Origin: CAYGYG01 sp964354155
Lineage (GTDB): Bacteria; Hydrothermota; Tepidihabitantia; SM23-42; CAYGYG01
NCBI GenBank assembly: GCA_964354155.1
Contig: CAYGYG010000013.1
Location: 1 to 64,000, forward strand
Direction of reading: 5' to 3'
DNA: 64,000 bases
Shown here: piece after piece, positions 56,724 through 64,000 of the stretch
Position numbering within the stretch: the stretch's first letter is position 1
Layout: each line of letters opens with the position of its first letter
Program-made: the position numbers and the translations under genes
Notes under the pieces: model-generated
The model's input: the letters and a program-made list of their open reading frames with translations, nothing else
Database searches by the model: none
What the model was told of the DNA's origin: nothing

Positions 56724-58240
56724 GTAACCCGCATAATGGCCCAATGTCTTCTTTCGGCGGGGCAACGCAAAACCGATCCTGGAGTTCTGCACACAAGGTG
56801 TCCGTGAACCTTCTAGTTTGGGTCGTACTTGCGGCTGCAACGGTATCCGTTGGCTACCTATCTGCGGCTTCAAGTGCTGATGTCTTGCGAGGTGTAGTTT
56901 GTCTACTGGCTTTCATGGGTTTCCTAGCATTCTTGCTTCTGCCAAGGACGGGGACCTATCTTATTCTCTTTTCAGTTTTCGTACCTCTATCTTTTGGTGA
57001 GTTTCTGGGCGTCAGATCGTTGTACCTGTACGAAATCGTTATTCCTATCGTAGCATTTGTATATTTCTTCAACAAGGTATTTATGAGGCAGTCAGTGTTT
57101 GCGTTTAACCCGAAACTAAATCCCACCATAGTTCCAATATTGCTCTATTTCGTAATCATTCTTCTCAATTATGCGAGAAATCCACTGCCTCCGTCAGGGA
57201 TGATGCATATTGGAGAAGAGTTGGGTGGGATGAAGATATACTATCGGTTCTTTCTATGCTTGTTGTTGTATTTGTTGTTCACAGAGATCGTGGCGACATC
57301 CTCACATCTAATGAACAAGACCATGTCATTCATTTGGACTTTGACGCTTGCGATCGCCGTGTTGGGCGTATTGATGATTGTCTCTGGGCCTGTGAATGCG
57401 ATTGTTATGAAGATGCAAGCACTCAACGTGATCAACGCTTTTGAATGGCAAGCCTCGCCTCTGTCCTATTCAGGATTCGGCCTCAATGCATACCGATTGG
57501 GCCTTTTGACCGACGTGGTTCCGGTTGCGCTTTTTCTGTTGACTGCAAATGTTGTGCAGCCTAAGACAGTAATGACTGGCCTGTTGCTACTTTTCATGTT
57601 GTTTGCGTTGGTTCTGAGTGGTGGGCGCGCTGGCTTTGCATCATGCGTCCTCACAATCACAATATGGGTACTTTTACGGAAGAAATGGGTTTTGTTCGTC
57701 TGCATACTGGTACTGTGTTTGTCTACGTATTTGCTTATCTATGTACACTATGACAAGTTACCCGATCAAATCAAGAGGATTACGTTCGTCAACGCCCCCT
57801 TGTCGCAATTAGATTATGCGCGAGATGTGATGTATCAGATGTCATGGGACCTGTTCCGGAAGCACCCTGTGTTTGGGGTAGGTATTGGGGCATTCCCAAT
57901 AACAGGTGTCGCTGGCTCCATTGAGCACCAGTTCCTAACAAGACATCTACGGTATGGTGGGCACGGTGCATATGTCTCCTTGCTGTTTCTAACCGGCATG
58001 GTAGGTCTTATTCCATTTCTGTGGGTTATCATCCGCTCGTTAAGGGGTGCATATTGTGTTTTCGTCGCACACAGTACTGACATACGAAAATGCGTCAGCT
58101 TGTTTCTCCTATTGTCTATTGTTTTCTATTCGGCCTTGTTTGCGTTTAGTGGCCGGGGCTCCGAGCTTTGGTTTTTTGTCGTTACGGGCATGGTCTCCGG
58201 GTTATCTGTTTACCACAGGAACAGGTGCCGTACTCAATGA
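56720..58240 (+). CDS. O-antigen ligase/polymerase family membrane protein (Wzy/WaaL-like)
   Basis: A 506-residue protein with about 11-12 helices and one large periplasmic loop near residues 340-420, where the family motif (DLFRKHPVFGVGIGAFP: an 'H-P..G.G' type) lies. It would polymerise repeat units or ligate them to a lipid carrier. ATGA overlap with the flippase. The A+T-rich codon use is typical of this cluster. Confidence 0.88.
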   Translation: MSNPHNGPMSSFGGATQNRSWSSAHKVSVNLLVWVVLAAATVSVGYLSAASSADVLRGVVCLLAFMGFLAFLLLPRTGTYLILFSVFVPLSFGEFLGVRSLYLYEIVIPIVAFVYFFNKVFMRQSVFAFNPKLNPTIVPILLYFVIILLNYARNPLPPSGMMHIGEELGGMKIYYRFFLCLLLYLLFTEIVATSSHLMNKTMSFIWTLTLAIAVLGVLMIVSGPVNAIVMKMQALNVINAFEWQASPLSYSGFGLNAYRLGLLTDVVPVALFLLTANVVQPKTVMTGLLLLFMLFALVLSGGRAGFASCVLTITIWVLLRKKWVLFVCILVLCLSTYLLIYVHYDKLPDQIKRITFVNAPLSQLDYARDVMYQMSWDLFRKHPVFGVGIGAFPITGVAGSIEHQFLTRHLRYGGHGAYVSLLFLTGMVGLIPFLWVIIRSLRGAYCVFVAHSTDIRKCVSLFLLLSIVFYSALFAFSGRGSELWFFVVTGMVSGLSVYHRNRCRTQ

Positions 58241-58285
58241 GTGAGCTCACTTGAGCGTGGCACGGCATCCCTGTAAGCTATACAC

Positions 58286-59476
58286 ATGTTAAGGCGAGAG
58301 AACATACTTCGGATTTCTGAAGTTCCGTGGGATTCGTGTTTCTGGACGCGACGTCAAGTATTCAGCCAAATGCTGGCCGAAAGAGGCAATAAGATATACT
58401 ACGTTGAGCCAGGCGGGCTGGTCTTGCGTGGATCATTCAACAGAAGATACGGTGCCGTGACACGATTTGGGTCTCACGTACGTCAAGTTGCTGACGATAT
58501 CCATGTCATAACTGCTCCTGCACAGATTCCCTTTTATGCGGCGACCAAACTCGGCATAATGTGGCCGTTGAGAGTGAACCGTCTTGTACTGAAGAACTTG
58601 TTGTTGAGTTCTCAGCATTCGCTGAAGATTGAAAACCCCATCCTGTGGACCTATTTTTCACCGTCGTTGTCGCCAGATATTGTGCGGGAACTTAAGCCGA
58701 AAGCAGTTGTATACGATTGTACTGACAACGTTGCGGGTCTGCCTGGTGTTGGTTTAAGGTTCGCGCAAATCGAAGCGGCGCTTGCAAGGGAAGCAGATAT
58801 CGTTTTTGTGACTTCTAAGGGGCTATTACCAAGGTTCCTCGAATTGAATGCGAACACACATTTTGCCCCAAACGGTGTAGATTTCGACTTGTACTCGAAA
58901 ATCGACGCAGTGGATCGGTCGCGAGATTGCAGCGGACTGTGTGACGTCTCAGGCCCCATCATCGGCTATGTCGGATCAGTCTATGAGTGGATGGATTTAG
59001 ATCTCATTTACAGTATTGGCACGAAACATCCGGGCTGGACATTCGTAATAATCGGTCCCGTGCATTGTGATATAGGGCGGTTTCGCAATCTAGAAAATGT
59101 GCGTTTTCTGGGCAAGAAAGTGCGGGAAGAAGCGATTACTTATCTCAAGCATTTCGATGTATGCGTCAACGTGTTCAGGGAAAACGAGTTGACCAAATAC
59201 GTGCATCCATTGAAGGTGTACGAGTATCTGGCGGCTGGCAAGCCGGTTGTATCTGTGCCCATGTCGGAGATAGACCATCTTCGCCCAGTTGTCAAGTTTG
59301 CAGCGAATGAGCAAGAGTTCACGGCGGCGATTGAAGATGCGCTTGCGCATGATAACGAACGCTTGAGGCAAGAGCGATTGCGGTTTGCACGCAGGTATTC
59401 ATGGGATAAGATACTCGACGGTATCTGGAATATGATTGATAAAACCATCCAAAAGAAGGCGAATAGGGTGTCATGA
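58286..59476 (+). CDS. glycosyltransferase, GT4-like
   Basis: A 396-residue GT-B glycosyltransferase: an N-terminal domain with VYDCTDNVAG and THFAPNGVDFDLY, then a C-terminal domain with GPIIGYVGSVYEWMDLDL and KVYEYLAAGKPVVSVPMSEI (the donor-binding E-x7-E region). Possibly TagE/‘glycosyltransferase family 1’ of surface clusters. Donor and acceptor unknown. It overlaps the next gene by 4 nt. Confidence 0.9.
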   Translation: MLRRENILRISEVPWDSCFWTRRQVFSQMLAERGNKIYYVEPGGLVLRGSFNRRYGAVTRFGSHVRQVADDIHVITAPAQIPFYAATKLGIMWPLRVNRLVLKNLLLSSQHSLKIENPILWTYFSPSLSPDIVRELKPKAVVYDCTDNVAGLPGVGLRFAQIEAALAREADIVFVTSKGLLPRFLELNANTHFAPNGVDFDLYSKIDAVDRSRDCSGLCDVSGPIIGYVGSVYEWMDLDLIYSIGTKHPGWTFVIIGPVHCDIGRFRNLENVRFLGKKVREEAITYLKHFDVCVNVFRENELTKYVHPLKVYEYLAAGKPVVSVPMSEIDHLRPVVKFAANEQEFTAAIEDALAHDNERLRQERLRFARRYSWDKILDGIWNMIDKTIQKKANRVS

Positions 59477-60756
59477 GAATTCTGATGATGACCCCATGGC
59501 TACCAGGGCTGCCCACAACGGGAGGATCACCGCGGGTGTTCCACTTGCTTAAGGAACTTGCGCCCCTGCACGACTTCACCGTCTATAGTCTCTCGTCCTC
59601 AGCGGTAGAATGCGCACGGTTTACCGGTGCAGTCGATCGTGACTGCCTTCGGACGCCAGTTCACGTAGTTAATGTGGATAGAAGTTCATCCCTGGCTGGT
59701 TTCCTTAGAACCACCTTCTCCATGTTGCCTAATTTCATCATGGTCCATAAGTCGCCCGCTGAGTACAAGCGAATTCAGGGCATCGTGCGAATGATCCTGG
59801 AGCGTGACCATTTTGACCTAATCCATATTGAGAACATATCGATGCTTCAGTACTTGCCGGCTCGATGCAGAATTCCGAAAGTGGTGATGCTTCCTGACTC
59901 GGCCTATCTCTATTTCCGCAGAAACATCAGGTACGGAGGCAGCTTGTTCAAGAGGATATGGTTTTGTACCCAGGCTATGAAAGCGAAGAGGTTCGAGACC
60001 ACAGTATTGGGAGACGCTGACTATGTAGTCGTAAACTCAGACATTGATGCAAGGGTCCTGCTGTCGAACGGTTTGAGAAACAGAGTCGCCGTGGTTCCTA
60101 ACGGCGTCGACATCGAATACTACAGCAGTAAGCCACGACGCTCATCCGGCAACGCGATGGTGTTCAGCGGTGTCATGGATTACGAATACAATGTTGATGC
60201 GATGCTCTATTTCTGCAGAGATATCCTGCCCATAATAAGAAAGGAAGTCCCCGATGCCAGCCTGCTAATAGTCGGGAAGAATCCTACGGGAGCAATACTG
60301 GATCTGGCTGCCAATTCAAGCATAAATGTGACGGGCTATGTGGATGATGTTAGGCCCTATGTTTCGCGCGCCACTGTGTATGTATCACCTCTCCGCGGTG
60401 GCGCGGGGATGAAGAATAAGTTACTTATGGCAATGGCAATGCAGAGACCGATTGTTGCCAGCTCGATAAGCTGCGACGGCATTGACATTGAACACAATCA
60501 CAGCGCACTGATAGCCGACGCACCAGCGGCCTTTGCGCAGTCGGTAGTAGCCTTACTACACAATGAAGCGTTACGGCGAAGACTGGTACGTAATGCCTTC
60601 AATCTGGCCAAAGAGAAGTACAGCTGGCGATCGTATGCGCGTCGGTTTGATCAGATCTACCTGAGGTCGGTGTCCACTCAAGGTAGCGCCTTTCAATGGG
60701 CTGCAACCGACATACGTCCTGTGTCTTTGGACGAAAGGAGACGAAATGAATGTTAG
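59473..60756 (+). CDS. glycosyltransferase, GT4 family
   Basis: A 427-residue GT-B enzyme: MTPWLPGLPTTGGSPRVFHL at the start, VVPNGVDIEYYSS in the middle, and VFSGVMDYEYNVDAMLYFCR, RGGAGMKNKLLMAMAMQRPI and SISCDGIDIEHNHSALIAD in the donor domain. It resembles the sugar transferases of exopolysaccharide loci (PEP-CTERM/XrtA-associated type). ATGA overlap with the previous gene and an 11-nt overlap with the next. Confidence 0.9.
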   Translation: MRILMMTPWLPGLPTTGGSPRVFHLLKELAPLHDFTVYSLSSSAVECARFTGAVDRDCLRTPVHVVNVDRSSSLAGFLRTTFSMLPNFIMVHKSPAEYKRIQGIVRMILERDHFDLIHIENISMLQYLPARCRIPKVVMLPDSAYLYFRRNIRYGGSLFKRIWFCTQAMKAKRFETTVLGDADYVVVNSDIDARVLLSNGLRNRVAVVPNGVDIEYYSSKPRRSSGNAMVFSGVMDYEYNVDAMLYFCRDILPIIRKEVPDASLLIVGKNPTGAILDLAANSSINVTGYVDDVRPYVSRATVYVSPLRGGAGMKNKLLMAMAMQRPIVASSISCDGIDIEHNHSALIADAPAAFAQSVVALLHNEALRRRLVRNAFNLAKEKYSWRSYARRFDQIYLRSVSTQGSAFQWAATDIRPVSLDERRRNEC

Positions 60757-62062
60757 CGTTTTCGGACTTGGATATGTTGGGTGTGTTTCGGCTGCGTGTC
60801 TAGCGCACGATGGTCACTATGTGATCGGCGTAGATGTTAACCCATTGAAGGTTGAAATGATCAACAAGATGAAGAGTCCGGTTGTAGAGCAGAATCTTGG
60901 CGAGCTGATCAAAGAGGGTGTGCAGGCGGGGAGATTGAAGGGGACATGCGACGCGCGGGAGGCCGTCTTGAATACGGCGATTTCCCTCGTCTGCGTCGGA
61001 ACGCCGTGCGATAAGAAGGGCAATATAGTATTAGACTTCATTGAGCGAGGTTCACAGGAGATCGGCCATGTATTGAAAGAGAAGAATGAACGCCATATCA
61101 TCGTTTACAGAAGTACGATCGTGCCTGGTACGTTGCGTTCGAGAATTGTCCCCATTCTGGAAAAGAGTTCTGGGATGAAGGTAGGTCGTGATTTTGGTGT
61201 GTGCGTAAATCCTGAATTCTTGAGAGAAGGGACTGGTGTATTCGACTTCTACAATCCACCTCGAGTGTTGATTGGTGAAGACAATGCAGATGACGGGCGA
61301 GCGGTTGAGTCCTTGTACATGAAGGTCAAGGCACGCGTAGTCCATACGCGCATAGAAGTTGCCGAAGTGATCAAGTATGTTGAGAATGCTTTTCACGCTC
61401 TCAAGGTGGCTTTTGCCAATGAGATCGGGTTGCTGTGCAAAGAGCTGGCGATAGATAGCCACGAAATCATGGGCATCTTCTGCGAAGACACTAAGTTAAA
61501 CCTCTCAGCATACTATTTGAAGCCTGGCTTCGCGTTCGGTGGGTCGTGTCTTCCAAAAGATCTGCAGGCCCTGACTTACAGGGCTAGGCAACTGGGCCTC
61601 GACTTGCCTTTGCTTTCCTCAATTATGAAAAGCAATGAGGCACACATGCGTCAGATCATTAATACTGTGGAAGGCTTCCAAGCGAAGAACATAGGCATAG
61701 TTGGCTTAAGCTTCAAGCAGGGAACCGACGATCTCAGAGAAAGTCCAAGCGTCATTCTGGCGGAGGTTCTCATTGGCAGAGGCTGCAATATCGCAATCTA
61801 TGACGAAGAAGTTAATCTCGCTTCGGTTATAGGGGCGAACAGGCAGTACATAAATGAGCGGATTTCACATATATCAAAGCTTCTTGTCCCAACCTTGGAT
61901 GATCTGCTACGTAGGAGCGATCTTGTCATCATAACCAAGCATGTTGAAGGAATGGCATCTGTTTCGCTAGGTGATCTTAGAAACAAGACCATATTTGACT
62001 TGGTCAATGTTGGAGAGATCAAGAGAATGAGGGGCATTGATTACCACGGCGTTGCGTGGTGA
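60746..62062 (+). CDS. nucleotide-sugar dehydrogenase, GDP-mannose 6-dehydrogenase (AlgD)-like
   Basis: A 438-residue two-step NAD-dependent dehydrogenase making a sugar uronate. N-terminal Rossmann motif FGLGYVGCVSAACLAHDGHY, GVDVNPLKVEMIN..SPVVE (closer to AlgD than to UDP-glucose dehydrogenase by my reading), and the catalytic cysteine in GFAFGGSCLPKDLQALTYRA. The likely product is GDP-mannuronate; UDP-glucuronate is the alternative. A GAAAGGAG site precedes the ATG at 60746. It fits the nearby uronate-polymer-type heparinase gene. Confidence 0.92.
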   Translation: MNVSVFGLGYVGCVSAACLAHDGHYVIGVDVNPLKVEMINKMKSPVVEQNLGELIKEGVQAGRLKGTCDAREAVLNTAISLVCVGTPCDKKGNIVLDFIERGSQEIGHVLKEKNERHIIVYRSTIVPGTLRSRIVPILEKSSGMKVGRDFGVCVNPEFLREGTGVFDFYNPPRVLIGEDNADDGRAVESLYMKVKARVVHTRIEVAEVIKYVENAFHALKVAFANEIGLLCKELAIDSHEIMGIFCEDTKLNLSAYYLKPGFAFGGSCLPKDLQALTYRARQLGLDLPLLSSIMKSNEAHMRQIINTVEGFQAKNIGIVGLSFKQGTDDLRESPSVILAEVLIGRGCNIAIYDEEVNLASVIGANRQYINERISHISKLLVPTLDDLLRRSDLVIITKHVEGMASVSLGDLRNKTIFDLVNVGEIKRMRGIDYHGVAW

Positions 62063-62238
62063 GTGACCTGGGGGTCAGTCGACCGTTGTCCTGTGCCTGC
62101 GCATGATCACGAACCAGAATGATATTCGGCGTTTCCAGACATGCAGGTCATGATTGGGAACTTCCCTTGCCGTGAGGAGAACGAGTTGGCCCCAGGACTA
62201 CCTGTCGAGACCTGCTGCGTCCACCTTGCTTGGCGTGT

Positions 62239-63474
62239 ATGAAGACTATCCTGGTTAACACATACCTTTCGCCGGGTGGTGGGGATACGGCCTACATATT
62301 CAACCTTTCTGACCTGCTACAGAGTAGAGAGGATGAGGTCGCTTTCTTTGCCATGGTGAATGGTCATAATAGACCCGACCCGAATGCTGATCTGTTCGTA
62401 AGTCACATAGACTTCAGGGAACTGTCTCGTCAGAGGAATCCGGTTGCTGGCTTGCGCGTGATGTCTAGGGCCATTTATTCGGTTGAAGCACGTGGGAAGT
62501 TTGAAAAGCTGCTGTGCCGCTTTGAGCCCGACACGATCCATGTGCAGAACATCCATGCCCATATTACACCCTCTGTTGTTTTCGAAGCTAGAAAACATGG
62601 TCTGCCGGTAGTCTGGACATTGCACGACCACAAACTGATCTGCCCGAACACACACTTCATGATCGACGCAACGGGTGAGATATGTGAGGCATGTGGGAAA
62701 CGAGCATACTATCATGCCATTCTGGGGCGGTGTAAGAAGGGTTCGGTACTGGCGAGCGCCATGGCGAGTCTTGAGGCCTACGCACACTGGTTCATGAGGG
62801 TCAGGGACAAGGTGGACGCTTTCATTTCGCCCAGCCAGTTTCTCCGTAACAAGCTCATCGACCGCGGCTTCAGGCCGGAAAAGGTCCACCATTTGCCCAT
62901 GTTTGTGCCAGATATTTGTTTTCGCCGCGGGAACGGCAGGGGCGAACACTTCCTTTTCTTGGGAAAGATAGACCCGATCAAGGGAGTCAAGGCTATGACA
63001 GAAGCCTGTCGGTCGGTACCCGACGCAAGTCTTATTATTGCTGGCAACGGTGACGGCGAGTACGCAGCGCAGTGCCGGTGTGAGGCTCCATTGAACGCCG
63101 CTTTCGTTGGTTTCAAGACAGGACGGGAACTGCACCAACTACGCGACGGTGCCCGCGCGATCGTCTTGCCGTCGCTGTGCTACGAGAACCAGCCGTTAGC
63201 GATCCTGGAAGCGTTTGCGGCGTCGAAGCCGGTGATCGCATCGAATCTTGGCGGGATGACTGAATTGGTGAAGCACGGGGAGAGGGGTCTGCTTGTGCCG
63301 CCTGGCGATGCCGAGGCCCTGGCTGACGCCATGCGTTGGATGATGAGCCATCCGAAGGAAGCGCGTGAGATGGGCAGGAATGCCTACGAGTACGCCCGTG
63401 AGGTCCACTCAGCCGAAAGGCACTACGATGGACTCATGGCGATATATCGGAAAGTTGGTGCCAGGGGTATATGA
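62239..63474 (+). CDS. glycosyltransferase, GT4 family
   Basis: A 411-residue GT-B glycosyltransferase: TLHDHKLICPNTHFM and the cysteine-containing ICEACGKRAYYHAIL...CKKGS in the acceptor domain, ISPSQFLRNKLIDRG, FLFLGKIDPIKGVKAMTEA and YENQPLAILEAFAASKPVIA in the donor domain. ATG 62239; a TTG three codons upstream is possible. The preceding 175-bp gap (62063-62238) shows no gene or repeat. ATGA overlap with the methyltransferase. Confidence 0.92.
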   Translation: MKTILVNTYLSPGGGDTAYIFNLSDLLQSREDEVAFFAMVNGHNRPDPNADLFVSHIDFRELSRQRNPVAGLRVMSRAIYSVEARGKFEKLLCRFEPDTIHVQNIHAHITPSVVFEARKHGLPVVWTLHDHKLICPNTHFMIDATGEICEACGKRAYYHAILGRCKKGSVLASAMASLEAYAHWFMRVRDKVDAFISPSQFLRNKLIDRGFRPEKVHHLPMFVPDICFRRGNGRGEHFLFLGKIDPIKGVKAMTEACRSVPDASLIIAGNGDGEYAAQCRCEAPLNAAFVGFKTGRELHQLRDGARAIVLPSLCYENQPLAILEAFAASKPVIASNLGGMTELVKHGERGLLVPPGDAEALADAMRWMMSHPKEAREMGRNAYEYAREVHSAERHYDGLMAIYRKVGARGI

Positions 63475-64000
63475 TTTCTCGTGAATTGCGCGAACTCATT
63501 GTCTACCATTCAAAATTCACAAGAAGGTTCGCAGAACATGATTATCACAACGTTTTTGCGAAAACGTTTGGAGATCTGAAGCTGACTGGCCTCCGCAAAC
63601 TCGAAGGCAGACATGTATTAGACTTAGGTTGCGGTCAACGATTTCCCTTTGCTCTGTTATGTGCCGCTGAAGGTGCACGCGTTACTGCATTGGATATCGA
63701 CTACGTTAAACCAGATCCCTTGCCTAGATTCTTCTACAATGCTGTCAGACATAACGGCGTCAAACGTGCGTTTAAGTCTGCGATTAGGCAGGTACTATTC
63801 GACAGACGCTATTACACGATCTTGGAAACAACTGCTAAGAGACCACTAAAGCAGCGCAAATCAGCAATTACGTATGTTATTGCTGATCCCGGGTGCTGTG
63901 ATTACCCATTACGGTCGGGTACGTTCGATCTGATCGTTTCAAACGCGGTGGTCGAACATGTCAATAATGTGAACCAGTTCGCTGCAGAAATCTACCGTCT
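63471..64000 (+). CDS. class I SAM-dependent methyltransferase, cut by the window edge
   Basis: The first 176 codons are inside the window and open to its end. The SAM-binding motif I is HVLDLGCGQRFPFALL (residues 48-63), followed by the acidic end of the second strand (ALDID) and, later, the motif FDLIVSNAVVEHVNN typical of small-molecule and sugar methyltransferases. Starts at ATG 63471 in an ATGA overlap. Probably methylates a sugar of the polymer (inference). Confidence 0.88.
   Translation, partial: MISRELRELIVYHSKFTRRFAEHDYHNVFAKTFGDLKLTGLRKLEGRHVLDLGCGQRFPFALLCAAEGARVTALDIDYVKPDPLPRFFYNAVRHNGVKRAFKSAIRQVLFDRRYYTILETTAKRPLKQRKSAITYVIADPGCCDYPLRSGTFDLIVSNAVVEHVNNVNQFAAEIYR

Noticed and set aside
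1..64000. CRISPR arrays, tRNA or rRNA genes, prophage
   Set aside because: No regularly spaced identical repeats with unique spacers, no tRNA arm patterns that I could recognise, no rRNA segments and no phage structural genes were seen; a tRNA scan could still find one I missed.

Overview
The window looks like a chromosomal segment of a Gram-negative-type bacterium of the FCB kind. Four genes, one of them broken, encode secreted proteins ending in a type IX (Por) secretion 'type A' sorting domain, and a fifth has a similar end. There is also an OmpA-type porin-like protein, an LpxL-like acyltransferase, a bactofilin, and the anaerobe/microaerophile set of high-molecular-weight rubredoxin, flavodiiron protein and rubrerythrin-like protein. 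The combination, with TrpB2 and M14/M55 peptidases, resembles candidate division WOR-3 genomes; that placement is my inference, since the window has no rRNA or marker set to test it. I saw no rRNA, tRNA or CRISPR array. Promoters are easy to read (TTGACN, almost always exactly 16 bp, TATAAT), and several genes start 6 nt after the -10 box, which suggests leaderless transcripts.

Layout. 0.3-18.2 kb is mostly housekeeping: bactofilin, rlmN, a CBS/CorC protein, a secreted M14 peptidase, an MFS exporter, trpB2, then one long run (8.1-13.9 kb) of oxygen-detoxification genes, an M55 aminopeptidase, an M48 lipoprotein protease, a DUF2520 protein and a DUF89 protein. A RAYT-type transposase with perfect 16-bp inverted ends (13.9-15.0 kb) and a beta-helix T9SS gene broken by an in-frame TGA follow, then alr and a DUF1844 gene with an intrinsic terminator. 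18.3-26.9 kb is one operon with a consensus promoter and a long structured leader: LysM protein, cyclic-nucleotide-binding protein, small membrane protein, a 1258-residue TPR protein, a coiled-coil/TPR protein and a small charged protein. I do not recognise it as a described system. At 27.1-28.7 kb is a CTP-synthase-family protein whose glutaminase nucleophile, UTP-binding motif and one metal ligand are all replaced, the most striking single gene here.

28.7-47.8 kb is increasingly accessory: a second M14 peptidase, a metallophosphoesterase-PKD protein, an acyltransferase and an OmpA protein, then an island of small genes (HicBA, RelBE/ParE-like pairs, MNT/HEPN, DUF5674, a retropepsin-like pair, an AAA/DUF4143 ATPase, repeated four-helix-bundle proteins). 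These lie in a mosaic of short dispersed repeats, including a 28-bp palindrome present seven times in one orientation. One HicA is broken by an in-frame TAG, and repeats extend or end two coding regions.

49.3-64.0 kb is a more A+T-rich cell-surface polysaccharide cluster on one strand: WecB epimerase, heparinase/alginate-lyase family protein, CapK/PaaK-like adenylate-forming enzyme, DUF362 protein, flippase, O-antigen ligase/polymerase, three GT4 glycosyltransferases, an AlgD-like sugar-nucleotide dehydrogenase and a methyltransferase cut by the window edge. Together they would make, polymerise and export a uronic-acid-containing glycan.
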